Source: Novacetimonas pomaceti
Lineage (GTDB): Bacteria > Pseudomonadota > Alphaproteobacteria > Acetobacterales > Acetobacteraceae
Assembly (NCBI RefSeq): GCF_003207955.1
Contig: NZ_NOXG01000008.1
Location: 1-64,000 of the forward strand
DNA: 64,000 bases
Direction: 5' to 3'
Shown: positions 44,420 to 53,781 of the stretch, piece after piece
Layout: each line of letters starts with the position of its first letter
Position numbering within the stretch: position 1 is the stretch's first letter
Made by a program: the position numbers and the translations under genes
Notes under the pieces: generated by a model
What the model was told of the DNA's origin: nothing
The model's input: the letters and a program-made list of their open reading frames with translations, nothing else
The model's database searches: none

Positions 44420-46426
44420 TCAGGGCACGACCGGCAGCCATACTGCGGTCGGGTGCGCCCGGTCATGGTAGATGTCCTGCGTGGCCGTGGTGTAATCCTC
44501 CTTGTGGGCCTGCAGGATGTTGGGGACGAATTTCTGCGGGTTGCGGTCATACAGCGGGAAAAGGCTGGACTGGATCTGGATCATGATCCGGTGGCCCGGT
44601 TCAAAGACGTGATTGACCGCAGGCAGCGTAAAGCGGTAGCGCGTCACCTGACCCGGGGTGATCGCGGTGGGCTTTGCAAAGTCCTGACGGTAGCGGCCAC
44701 GGAAGATATCCATGGACACGGCGAGTTCGTATCCCCCCATTTCCGGACGGTCGGCCGTGGTTGGCGGATTGACGTCGATGACCTTGACGACCCAGTCGGA
44801 ATCCGTGCCCGTGGTGGCGGCATACAGGTCCGCCATGGGAACGCCGCTGACCTTGACCGGGGCGGTCAGCACCGGCGTTTCATAGGTCAGGACATCCGGG
44901 CGGCTTTCGGCCTGGCGCTGATCCTGCACCAGCCACGTCTTCCATCGATCTGAATCGGAAACGAAGGAGAACGGGCGCGCGATGAAGGGCACGGGATGCT
45001 GCGGGTCGGAAACATAACGGTCCGACGGCTGTTCCTCATGATCCGGCTGGCGGGTGGAAAGCCCATGTTCCGCATGCACGAAGAACGGTTGCAGCGGATG
45101 CGGGCAGTGTCCGTCGCACGCCAGCGGCCAGCGATCGAGATAGTCCCAGTGGTTTTTGCCGGTGTTATAGATGATCGCTTCGGGCAGATGGACCGGGGTC
45201 GCGCCGGGACGCAGGTACTGATCGAAGAATGGCCGCAGGACGTCATGGCGGAACTGCGAGGCGGTATCGCCATTCCATTGCAGCGGCCCAAGCGACGAAC
45301 CGTTGTAATTCACCTGGCTGTGCCGCCATGGTCCCATGATCAGGACATTGGGAACGGCAGGCGTCGTGGCCTGAAGGGCCTGCCAGGCATGAATGGCGCC
45401 CCACATGTCTTCCTGATCCCACAGCCCCTGCTCCCACAGGGTCGGGACCGTGGCCTTGCGCTGCGCCAGAAGATGGTCAAGGGCCTGCTGCTGCCAGAAT
45501 TTGTCGTACGCGGGATGGGCCAGCATGCGCTGCCACCACGGGAACTGGTCCAGTCCGGCATCATGCGCGAACTGTTCGGTCGAACCGGCGGCAAGGAAAT
45601 TGGTATAGTCATCATGGTCGACGCGCGGGATGGCCTTTCCCGATCCGCGTTCGGTCATCTGCATGGTGAAATAGTCCAGGCCACCCTGGCGGAACGCGCC
45701 ATAATGGTACCAGTCATCGCCCATCCAGCCATCGACCATCGGGCTTTCGGGGGCGGCGACCTTCAGGGCCGGATGCGGGTCCAGCAGCGCCATGACCACC
45801 GTATATCCTTCATAGGACGATCCCAGCATGCCGACGCGCCCGTTGCTTTCGGACACGTTATGGGTCAGCCATTCGATCGTATCCCACGCATCCGTCGTCT
45901 CGTCCGTCTTGGTCGGGTTGAGCGGACCGCGCGGCGGACGGGTCATGACATAATCCCCTTCCGATCCGTATTTGCCGCGGATGTCCTGAAAGACGCGGAT
46001 ATAGCCGCCTTCGACGAAGGTATCGTCCCCCTGCGGCAGAATCGAACGTATGTCCGGCGCGTCGGGAATGCGGTTCGCCCGGGCCGACGCGTGATAGGGC
46101 GTGCGCGTCAGCAGGATCGGCGCCTGCGTGGCCCCTTTCGGAATGACAATGACCGTATGCAGTTTCACGCCGTCGCGCATCGGGATCATGACGTCGCGCT
46201 TGATATAGTTGCGCGCGCTGTCAGGGAAAACCACATGGGCGGGAATGTCGTTGCCGGTCTGTACCGTCAGCGCGTCGGCATCGGGGGATCCCGCCTTTGC
46301 CGGCGCGGGCGCTGTATCCGCCGCATATGACCTGTCGAACATCGCGCCGGTCGATACGCATGCAATCATGATTGCCAGCGACGGCAGCCGCCGCCAGGAA
46401 AGCCGTGTCACGTCATTCCACTCCAC
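44420..46426 (-). CDS. aehA: Alpha-amino acid ester hydrolase (CocE/NonD, S15-like)
   Basis: A serine hydrolase of 668 residues closely resembling, from memory, the Acetobacter turbidans alpha-amino acid ester hydrolase, which cleaves alpha-amino esters and acylates beta-lactam nuclei. Signal peptide: LPSLAIMIACVSTGAMFDRSYA, residues 14-35. The nucleophile is in GMLGSSYEGY near 203. GYIRVFQDIRGKYGSEGDYV precedes it. Asp is expected in the LWEQGLWDQEDMW region and His in NVLIMGPWRHSQVNYN. A jelly-roll domain occupies the C-terminal third. The acidic cluster near ESPMVDGWMGDDWYHYG is the carboxylate cluster that binds the substrate's alpha-amino group. Start is GTG at 46426, without an obvious ribosome site. 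It is cotranscribed with the POT transporter. Confidence 0.9.
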   Translation of the reverse strand: MEWNDVTRLSWRRLPSLAIMIACVSTGAMFDRSYAADTAPAPAKAGSPDADALTVQTGNDIPAHVVFPDSARNYIKRDVMIPMRDGVKLHTVIVIPKGATQAPILLTRTPYHASARANRIPDAPDIRSILPQGDDTFVEGGYIRVFQDIRGKYGSEGDYVMTRPPRGPLNPTKTDETTDAWDTIEWLTHNVSESNGRVGMLGSSYEGYTVVMALLDPHPALKVAAPESPMVDGWMGDDWYHYGAFRQGGLDYFTMQMTERGSGKAIPRVDHDDYTNFLAAGSTEQFAHDAGLDQFPWWQRMLAHPAYDKFWQQQALDHLLAQRKATVPTLWEQGLWDQEDMWGAIHAWQALQATTPAVPNVLIMGPWRHSQVNYNGSSLGPLQWNGDTASQFRHDVLRPFFDQYLRPGATPVHLPEAIIYNTGKNHWDYLDRWPLACDGHCPHPLQPFFVHAEHGLSTRQPDHEEQPSDRYVSDPQHPVPFIARPFSFVSDSDRWKTWLVQDQRQAESRPDVLTYETPVLTAPVKVSGVPMADLYAATTGTDSDWVVKVIDVNPPTTADRPEMGGYELAVSMDIFRGRYRQDFAKPTAITPGQVTRYRFTLPAVNHVFEPGHRIMIQIQSSLFPLYDRNPQKFVPNILQAHKEDYTTATQDIYHDRAHPTAVWLPVVP

Positions 46427-46719
46427 TGTTGCCCATGGGACGTTGTTGTCGCACTGCCCTTATCATAGCAACCCGTCATTCCGAACGGTCAAAACGCCAG
46501 ACCCTCCCCAGGACCGGAAAATGGCGTCCGCCTGCCCTGCCGGCCCCTGCAAAAAACGGGAACACAAGCCTGCGATGAAAGGTCATGGATGGCGGAATTT
46601 CGCGGAACGCGTGGCCGGAACTGTATTTATTTTAATGAATTTCACATAAAAAAATATGGAACCGTAACGGTTTATGTCTATGACAGGAGGGGAAATGACA
46701 TTCCGCAAGGAGGGATATT

Positions 46720-49419
46720 GTGCGTTTCGCAGATGACGACGCGTCGGGTAAATTTTCAATGCGTCATATATTGTCGGTATTTACCCTGGTCGCAGGGGGG
46801 ATCGCATGCGTTTCCCCGACCCAGGCAGCCGCGCCTTCTTCTTCCGCTTCCTCTTCCGACCTGACGCCGGGTGGCCTGCCACGGAGCGTCGTTCCGTCAG
46901 CCTATCGCATCAGTGTCGATACGGACATGAAGGCCCTCGTGCTGAAGGGGCATGAGGATATCGACCTTACCGTGACAAGTCCCGTGGGGCGGATCGTGCT
47001 CAACCAGGCGGGACTGAAGCTGGAGGCCGCCACCGTCGATGGCACCCCGCTGCAGGTCACGCAGGACGAGGCCGCGCAGACCGCCACCCTGACCGTGCCG
47101 GTGCCGGGGCAGCTTCCGGCAGGAAAGCACGTGCTGACCATCCGCTATAGCGGGCCGATCCCCCAGACGCCCAATGGCATCTATTACGATGACTACCGCA
47201 CCGAAAAGGGCAAGAAGAAGCGGATGCTGGTGACCCAGTTCGAGGTCGCCGACGCCCGTCGAATGTTCCCCAGCTGGGATGAGCCGTCCTTCAAGGCGAC
47301 CTATCAGCTGAGCGTGCGGGTGCCGCGTTCCTATACCGCTGTCAGCAACATGCCCGTCACCTCGGTTTCCAAGGAAAAGGGCGACACGAAATACGTCAAT
47401 TTCGCAACGACCCCCCGCATGTCCAGCTACCTGCTGGCGGTGGTCGCGGGCGATCTGGGCGCGGTGCATGGCAATGCCGGCGCAACCCCCATCAATGTCT
47501 ATGCCCCATCGGGTGAGGAAAAGAAGGGCGAATACGCCCTGGGTGCCGCAACCGCGATCCTGCCGTACTACAACCAGTATTTCGGTGTCTCATATCCCCT
47601 GCCCAAGCTGGACCTGATCGCCATCCCCGGCAATTACGAAGCCGGCGCGATGGAAAACTGGGGCGCGATGACATTCATCGACAATGCGGTCCTTTTCGAT
47701 CCCAAGCACAGCTCCCCCGAAACCAAGGAATGGGTCTATCTGGTGGTGGCGCATGAAATGGCGCATCAGTGGTCGGGCGACCTTGTGACCATGGGATGGT
47801 GGAATGACATCTGGCTGAACGAAGGTTTCGCCTCGTGGATGGAAACAAAGGCCACCAATCATTTCAATCCCGGATGGGAAATCTGGCCCCGGCAGCATTC
47901 CGATCGTGAGGCGGCGATGGCGCTGGATGCGCAGTCGACCACCCATCCGATCCAGCAGACCATCCATGATGTCAGCGAAGCCAGCAGTGCGTTCGACCGC
48001 ATCAGTTATCAGAAGGGTGAGCAGGTCATCCGCATGATCGAGAACTGGCTGGGCGAAGACCGGTTCCGCGACGGCATGCGCGAATACATGCAGGCCCATG
48101 CCTATGGCAACGCCACCAGCGACGACCTTTGGAAGGCGCTGTCGCATGCTTCGGGACAGGATGTCGGTCCCCTCGCCCGCACTTTCGTGGAACAGCCCGG
48201 GATTCCGCAGGTCAACGTGGCGCGCCGCTGTGTCGGTGGCAATACGGTCCTGACCCTGACGCAAAGCCGCTTCAGCATCCATGACCCGCATGCAGCGCCG
48301 CTGAAGTGGAAGATCCCCGTTGTCGCCGGCAACGCCACGGGTGCCACCGTGCAGAAAACCGTTCTTGGCAAAAGCCCCGTCACGCTGCGTGTCGCGGGAT
48401 GTGATCAGGCGGTGAAGATCAACCTTGGCGAAAACGGGTATTACCGGACGCGCTATGACGCGGCCTCGCTCGCGCTGCTGCAGAAGGATTTCGCCTCCTT
48501 CGGGCCGGCGGATCGCGCCAACATCCTTGGCGACGAATTCGCCCTGTTCCAGTCCGGGCAGGCGTCGCTGAAGGATTACCTGTCGCTGGTGGCCAACCTG
48601 CCCGCCACGCATGAAAACGATATCGCCGTATGGCAGGATACGATTTCGCATCTGATGGCGCTGGATACCATGATGACCGGTACGCCGGCGCAGGCACAGT
48701 TCCATGCCTTCGCCCGTTCGGTCCTGCAGGGACAGATGCAGCGCCTGGGCTGGGACGTGCGCGCGGACGAACCCTTTACCGACACGCTGCTGCGGCCGAG
48801 CGTGATCCGGGCGCTGGGTCAGTTCGGGGATCGTGACATCATCGCCGAGGCACAGGTCCGGTTCCAGAAATACATCAAGAAGCCGAATTCCCTGCCCTCC
48901 AGCCTGATTGAGCCGGTCGCCGTCATCGTCGGCAGCGAAGCGACGGAAAAAACGTACGACCAGATCGAGAAGGTCATCCGCACGGCGCCCGACACCGAAC
49001 AGAAACTTCGTTTCTTCGGCGCACTGGCTTCGGCGCATGATCCCGCGCTGATGCAGCGCAGCGTCGCCCTGGCGTATAGCGGCATCATCCCCAACGGGCG
49101 CATAGTCATGTCCCTCGCCACGGTCGCGCGCAGAAGCGGGCATCCCGATCAGGTGTGGGATATCGTCCTGAAGAATCAGGATGCCATTAGGAAGCTTCTG
49201 GCCCCCTGGTCGCAGGAAAAACTGCTTCCCGCCGTGGCGGGGGAAAGCGTGAATCCTGATATCGCAACCGCCCTGCTGGCGAATCCCTCAAGCAACTCCT
49301 CACGCGGGAGCCTGATCGCGGCACGTCAGGCCGCCGACAAGATACGCTCCAACGCCGAGATCTATGGCCGGGCGCGTACCGAGCTGACAGAGTGGATGCA
49401 GTCCAGAAACGTTAAATAA
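46720..49419 (+). CDS. Exported M1-family aminopeptidase
   Basis: A zinc aminopeptidase of 899 residues that removes N-terminal residues from peptides, here probably in the periplasm. The GTG start at 46720 has a strong ribosome site (AAGGAGG, 46707-46713); ATG at 46759 would give a shorter signal peptide (MRHILSVFTLVAGGIACVSPTQA) and is the alternative. N-terminal beta domain about 50-240, then the GAMENWG substrate motif near 310, the zinc site HEMAHQWSG near 345 with the distal Glu in NEGFASW near 368, and the catalytic Tyr in FDRISYQKG. The C-terminal helical ERAP1-like domain fills about 560-890. It begins the peptide-processing run of plus-strand genes. Confidence 0.92.
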   Translation: MRFADDDASGKFSMRHILSVFTLVAGGIACVSPTQAAAPSSSASSSDLTPGGLPRSVVPSAYRISVDTDMKALVLKGHEDIDLTVTSPVGRIVLNQAGLKLEAATVDGTPLQVTQDEAAQTATLTVPVPGQLPAGKHVLTIRYSGPIPQTPNGIYYDDYRTEKGKKKRMLVTQFEVADARRMFPSWDEPSFKATYQLSVRVPRSYTAVSNMPVTSVSKEKGDTKYVNFATTPRMSSYLLAVVAGDLGAVHGNAGATPINVYAPSGEEKKGEYALGAATAILPYYNQYFGVSYPLPKLDLIAIPGNYEAGAMENWGAMTFIDNAVLFDPKHSSPETKEWVYLVVAHEMAHQWSGDLVTMGWWNDIWLNEGFASWMETKATNHFNPGWEIWPRQHSDREAAMALDAQSTTHPIQQTIHDVSEASSAFDRISYQKGEQVIRMIENWLGEDRFRDGMREYMQAHAYGNATSDDLWKALSHASGQDVGPLARTFVEQPGIPQVNVARRCVGGNTVLTLTQSRFSIHDPHAAPLKWKIPVVAGNATGATVQKTVLGKSPVTLRVAGCDQAVKINLGENGYYRTRYDAASLALLQKDFASFGPADRANILGDEFALFQSGQASLKDYLSLVANLPATHENDIAVWQDTISHLMALDTMMTGTPAQAQFHAFARSVLQGQMQRLGWDVRADEPFTDTLLRPSVIRALGQFGDRDIIAEAQVRFQKYIKKPNSLPSSLIEPVAVIVGSEATEKTYDQIEKVIRTAPDTEQKLRFFGALASAHDPALMQRSVALAYSGIIPNGRIVMSLATVARRSGHPDQVWDIVLKNQDAIRKLLAPWSQEKLLPAVAGESVNPDIATALLANPSSNSSRGSLIAARQAADKIRSNAEIYGRARTELTEWMQSRNVK

Positions 49420-49445
49420 AAACGAATGTAAACTTAAAGGAATGA

Positions 49446-49481
49446 CCCACGTTGTGTTGTCTTTGAGCAACACAACGTGGG
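49446..49481. terminator. Perfect 14-bp hairpin after the aminopeptidase gene
   Basis: CCCACGTTGTGTTG pairs with CAACACAACGTGGG around an 8-base loop. There is no T run, so it may be an RNA stabiliser, an operator or a weak terminator between the aminopeptidase and the TonB receptor gene. Confidence 0.6.
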
Positions 49482-49620
49482 GTAAGGTTACACTTTAGTA
49501 TATTCTTATTGAACGAGGTTGTTTTCGACTGTGTAATGAGAACACCGATAATTCGCCCATCGGCGCATCGCAAAATGTATGCATGTGTTAGCTGTCGACT
49601 GGATGTCGTAGGGAGTAGAA

Positions 49621-52600
49621 TTGCTAATGTTCAAATCATCACGCAGGCTGTCGATAGATTCTAGATATTCTCGTTTCTTGCTGGCCTACGTTTCGCTGGG
49701 GGTCCTGATGTGGCCGCAGGCCTATGCACAGGCCCAGACGGTTGCGTCGAAAACCACCGACAACAAGGTGACTGTCAAAAAAAGCAAAAAGAAGGCAACT
49801 ACGAACGCGGGCTCGACGAGCACCACCGCGACTTCCACCGGTGCGGCTGCAGTTTCGCAGGCGCAGACGGATGCCTCCGCCAACCCGCCGTCACGGTCTG
49901 AAAACATCGTCGTGACCGGCTCGCTGCTGCATGATCCCAACCTGCAGAGCGCATCGCCCATTACGCACATCACAGCCGGCGACATGCAGAAGCGTGGTAT
50001 CAAGACGGTTACCGACGCCCTGCAGCTTCTGGCTTCCAACGGTTCGGGCAACCTGACGAACGCCTTCTCGGCCAACGGCGCGTTCGCTGGCGGTGCGTCG
50101 GCCCCGTCACTGCGCGGACTGAGTACTGACTCCACCCTGGTCCTGATGGATGGACAGCGTCTTTCCTATTATCCGCTGTCGGATGATGGTGAGCGTAACT
50201 TCGTCGATACCAACTGGATGCCATCCTCGATCATGCAGACGATCGACGTGATGAACGACGGTGGTTCCGCGACCTATGGTGCTGACGCCGTTGCGGGCGT
50301 GATCAACTTCATTACCCGTAAGGAAATCCAGGGTTTTGAAGGAAATGCCGAAGGCGGCGTGAGCCAGCGCGGGGACGCGGGACATCAGCGCCTTTACGCG
50401 ACCTATGGTCATGGCGATCTTGAGCGCGATGGTTACAACTTCTACATCAACTCCGAATATCAGCAGGATGACGCGCTGTATAACCGTCAGGTCGGTTATC
50501 CCTACAGCTCGAGCAACCTGACCGGTATCGGCGGCACCAACGGTGACACCAACGCGCTGGGGGCCGATGGCTCGATCCAGAACTTCGGTGCCACGACGAC
50601 CCCGGTTGTCCGTCCCAGCGATGGCGGCAACAGCGGAACGGGCGCCTGGCAGCTGCTGAATCCGTCAGCGGGCTGCGCAAGGGGTAAAGAGGTTTCGGGT
50701 TATGTCACGGGCACGCCGGCTGGTTCCACCAGCACGACCTGTACTGTGGACAGCACCCACGATTACAGCCAGATTGCTCCGTCGCTCCGCCGTATCGAGG
50801 CTACGGCGCATTTCACCGCCAACGTGACGTCGCATTCCCAGCTGACTGCGATGTTCACCTACTCGCAGGCCCTGTCGCAGTATTCCGGCGATCCGCTGAG
50901 CTATGACACCGTGCGTAACTACACCCAGTCGGAACTGGCGAATACACTGAGCGTGCCCATTCCGGCGTACCTGCCCAATGGTCAGCTCAACCCCAACGAT
51001 CCGTATGCCTCCCAGGGCAAGGCGGCGGAAATGGAATATGCCTTTGCCGGCATGGTTCCCAGAACCAGCCAGTACAGCCAGAACTTCCGTGGCTCCGTGC
51101 GTTATAACGGCAGCGCGCATTCCAACTGGGGTTCGGACTGGAAATATGATGCCAACTTTGTTGGCATGAACACCGATCTGCAGCAGACCATCACTGGCGT
51201 CCCCACGATCAATGGCATTGAAGACGCGATCATAAACGGGACCTACAACTTCCTGGATCCGTCCGCGAATTCGAAGTCGGTTCTCAATTCGATCGCGCCC
51301 AAGAACGTGATGAACGCCCAGACGCAGGAATATTCGGGCGAAGTTTCGCTCAGCAAGGGGCTGTTCCGTCTGCCGGGCGGTATGGTTGACCTCGCGATCG
51401 GGGCCAACGTCCGTTACGAATCCCTGAACGATCCCAGTGCAAACCAGTCCAATCCGGCGGATCCCGGAGCGCAGTACGCGGGCTACATCAACCCGTTCTA
51501 TGCTTATGGCAGCCGTTGGGTTGAATCCGGCTTCTTCGAAGTTGGCATTCCCATCGTGAAGATGCTGAACGTCGACGTGTCCGGCCGTTATGACCATTAC
51601 TCGGAAGGATACAGCCACTTCTCGCCAAAGGTCGGCGTGAACTTCAAGCCGGTCAAGCAGTTCACCCTGCGTGGCACGTTCTCCCGCGGCTTCCGCGTTC
51701 CCAGCTTCGCGGAAACGGGTGGCGCGAACGTTGGTTACGTGACCTACACCATTCAGGATCCTGCATGGCATAACCAGCATCTGAACTCCAACGGCACGGC
51801 TGACTCGTATGCGCAGGCCTACAGCATGGGTCTGAACACGTCGGGTAACCCTGACCTCAAGCCTGAAATCTCAACCAACTTCACGGGTGGCGCGGTTATC
51901 CGTCCCCTTCCCTGGCTGAGCCTGACGGCTGACTACTACTACATCAAGAAGTCCAACTATATCGCCCCCAACCCCGTGTCGTACGACGCGGTTGCGGAAG
52001 ATTACGTGGAAGGCAAGGCGCTGCCGGCCGGTGTGACGGTCACGCCAGACGTGGTTGACACACTGCACCCGAATGCTCCGGTCCGTCCCGGCATCATCAA
52101 CATGGGTTATGTCAACACCAACAAGCTTACGACCGATGGTGTTGACCTGCATATTGACGCCAGCCGTCGTCTGCCGGGCTTCCTGCATAACATCCGTTGG
52201 TACAGCCGTGGTGAAGCGACGTATGTGCGCAGCTTCAACCTGACCCTGCCGGATGGCCAGGTTGAGCACTTCGCGGGCACCGAAGGGCCGTGGGAAATCA
52301 CCTCGGCTTCGGGAACGCCGCGCTGGCGTGCGAACTGGCAGAACACCTTCAGCTGGAGGAACCTGTCCGTAACGCCGACCGTGTACTACACCAGTGGCTA
52401 CAAGACCGTTGCTGAAGATGCGACGGGTCCTGGAACCCGCGGGTCGTGCGCCAACTCGGTGACACAGTATGCCCAGACCTTCGCACCGCAGGGACAGTGC
52501 CACGTCAAGAACTACTGGGATGTGGATCTGACGGTTAACTATAACATCAACCGTCGCTGGTCGGTTTATGCCAACGTGTATAACCTGCTTGGCTTCCGCT

Positions 52601-52707
52601 CTCCGTATGACTATGGAACCTATGGTTCCTACCTCTACAACTCTTCCTGGTCGCAGAAGGGTGTTATCTACCGCTCGTTCCAGTTCGGCGTTAACGTAAA
52701 ACTCTGA
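49621..52707 (+). CDS. TonB-dependent outer-membrane receptor, 1028 aa
   Basis: A 22-stranded outer-membrane barrel with plug that imports a ligand using TonB energy. Signal peptide residues about 18-38 (LAYVSLGVLMWPQAYAQA). A low-complexity Lys/Thr/Ser/Ala stretch (about 45-95) precedes the TonB box ENIVVTG and the plug (about 100-225: GIKTVTDALQLL, LRGLSTDSTLVLMDGQRL). The barrel ends YRSFQFGVNVKL with no terminal Phe. The start may be TTG at 49621 (AGGGAG five bases upstream) or ATG at 49627. The receptor resembles the large receptors used for peptides, glycans or oligosaccharides more than siderophore receptors. It lies between M1 and M13 peptidases and is followed by a strong terminator. 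Confidence 0.9.
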   Translation: MLMFKSSRRLSIDSRYSRFLLAYVSLGVLMWPQAYAQAQTVASKTTDNKVTVKKSKKKATTNAGSTSTTATSTGAAAVSQAQTDASANPPSRSENIVVTGSLLHDPNLQSASPITHITAGDMQKRGIKTVTDALQLLASNGSGNLTNAFSANGAFAGGASAPSLRGLSTDSTLVLMDGQRLSYYPLSDDGERNFVDTNWMPSSIMQTIDVMNDGGSATYGADAVAGVINFITRKEIQGFEGNAEGGVSQRGDAGHQRLYATYGHGDLERDGYNFYINSEYQQDDALYNRQVGYPYSSSNLTGIGGTNGDTNALGADGSIQNFGATTTPVVRPSDGGNSGTGAWQLLNPSAGCARGKEVSGYVTGTPAGSTSTTCTVDSTHDYSQIAPSLRRIEATAHFTANVTSHSQLTAMFTYSQALSQYSGDPLSYDTVRNYTQSELANTLSVPIPAYLPNGQLNPNDPYASQGKAAEMEYAFAGMVPRTSQYSQNFRGSVRYNGSAHSNWGSDWKYDANFVGMNTDLQQTITGVPTINGIEDAIINGTYNFLDPSANSKSVLNSIAPKNVMNAQTQEYSGEVSLSKGLFRLPGGMVDLAIGANVRYESLNDPSANQSNPADPGAQYAGYINPFYAYGSRWVESGFFEVGIPIVKMLNVDVSGRYDHYSEGYSHFSPKVGVNFKPVKQFTLRGTFSRGFRVPSFAETGGANVGYVTYTIQDPAWHNQHLNSNGTADSYAQAYSMGLNTSGNPDLKPEISTNFTGGAVIRPLPWLSLTADYYYIKKSNYIAPNPVSYDAVAEDYVEGKALPAGVTVTPDVVDTLHPNAPVRPGIINMGYVNTNKLTTDGVDLHIDASRRLPGFLHNIRWYSRGEATYVRSFNLTLPDGQVEHFAGTEGPWEITSASGTPRWRANWQNTFSWRNLSVTPTVYYTSGYKTVAEDATGPGTRGSCANSVTQYAQTFAPQGQCHVKNYWDVDLTVNYNINRRWSVYANVYNLLGFRSPYDYGTYGSYLYNSSWSQKGVIYRSFQFGVNVKL

Positions 52708-52724
52708 TCGGAACGCATTGAAAT

Positions 52725-52767
52725 ATCCCGGGTTTTCGAGCAATCGAAAGCCCGGGATTATTTTTTT
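52725..52767 (+). terminator. Rho-independent terminator, first TonB receptor
   Basis: A 15-bp stem with one G-U pair (ATCCCGGGTTTTCGA, 52725-52739, with 52744-52758), a GCAA tetraloop and seven Ts. It lies 18 bases past the stop codon. Confidence 0.92.
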
Positions 52768-53658
52768 CTCTCATGTTTCCCTTGAAACAGGGAGCAGGCT
52801 GTCTGCGTTGAAGGGGCGCCTGCCTGTCCAGCAAGAGCTGGATGAGGAAAAACAGAAATAAGAACCTGCTGCCGACAGGCAAAGCGTCGTGCCAGACTCT
52901 TCCGGGATCGAGATAGGCAGAAAATGCTTTTTCTCTCCTGTCAGGGGCTTCAATCCCCTTCCCTCAGGCAGATGGATAATCCGAAGGCTGCACATGGCTG
53001 TTTTTCGGGCATCCGGAAGACAAATCGTTAATTCAAAATCCTTATACTATTTTCGTCATTAAATCGAAATTTGAATAAGTTTCGCATGGGCAGAATTGTG
53101 TCGTCTCTCTAAGTTTGCAATATCATTAACTTCAAAACATATTTTTCATATTTTATGTTCGTGAAAATTTCCTAAGGTGTTCAGGATATTACTTTTTTCC
53201 TGTTGGCTAGCCCCATTTGGACGCAAAACGTCACAAAACAGAGTTTTCGTGAATTTTTTGTGTCAAGAGAGCCGTCTCTTCAACGGGAAAAACGTTGTAT
53301 TTTCAAAATGGTAAGCCGATGTCTCGGTTTGGTGCGACTGTGGAATGAGAATTTATCTTTCCTTTTGATTCGGTTTTCTGATATGATTGGGAAATATATT
53401 AAATCTATTTTGAAAGGGTTGAAAATAACAGTCAGATAACAGGCTATTTTTCCGCGACGGCATGATGCGGAAAAGTTTGTAAAAATCACATCTGATGTTT
53501 TGTAAGATAGGCTGACGAATGTTGCTTTTTGAACACAAAAAGCGCGTTTGCTCGGTGCTGTCTTTTTTCTGCGTTGAATCTTCCCTCTTCTGACCCTGTA
53601 ATGATTTTCATCGTGAAATCATGCTGCGGTAGTCGGCAATGCCGTACGAGGGGGGATA
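52768..53658. other. Long AT-rich noncoding region upstream of second TonB receptor
   Basis: About 890 bases with strongly lower G+C from 53030 onward. A minus-strand open frame at 52771-52995 and a plus-strand one at 53203-53439 carry no ribosome site or recognisable features. The size suggests an extensive regulatory region, a lost gene or an unrecognised small RNA. I saw no strong T-tailed hairpin within it. Confidence 0.4.
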
Positions 53659-53736
53659 ATGAGTAAGACATTCCGTGCTTTTTCCTCACGCCGTGGCGTG
53701 AATATCAACAATATGACGGTGCAGGACACGGAGTAA
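53659..53736 (+). CDS. Possible 25-codon leader ORF
   Basis: A short frame (MSKTFRAFSSRRGV... to NMTVQDTE) with a very good ribosome site, GAGGGGGGATA before the ATG at 53659, ending with TAA at 53736, 45 bases before the second TonB receptor gene. The peptide is basic and hydrophilic with no membrane segment. It may be a leader peptide whose translation affects the receptor gene, or a small independent protein, or chance. Confidence 0.35.
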   Translation: MSKTFRAFSSRRGVNINNMTVQDTE

Positions 53737-53781
53737 TCCGATGCGGCATCACGTCATGGCTGTGATTGGAAAAAGTCCTCT

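Noticed and set aside
47590..49143. 517-codon open frame antisense to the M1 aminopeptidase
   Set aside because: Shadow frame; the plus strand has GAMEN and HEMAH motifs.
53203..53439. 78-codon plus-strand frame in the AT-rich gap
   Set aside because: No ribosome site, no signal or domain, and composition matches surrounding noncoding DNA.
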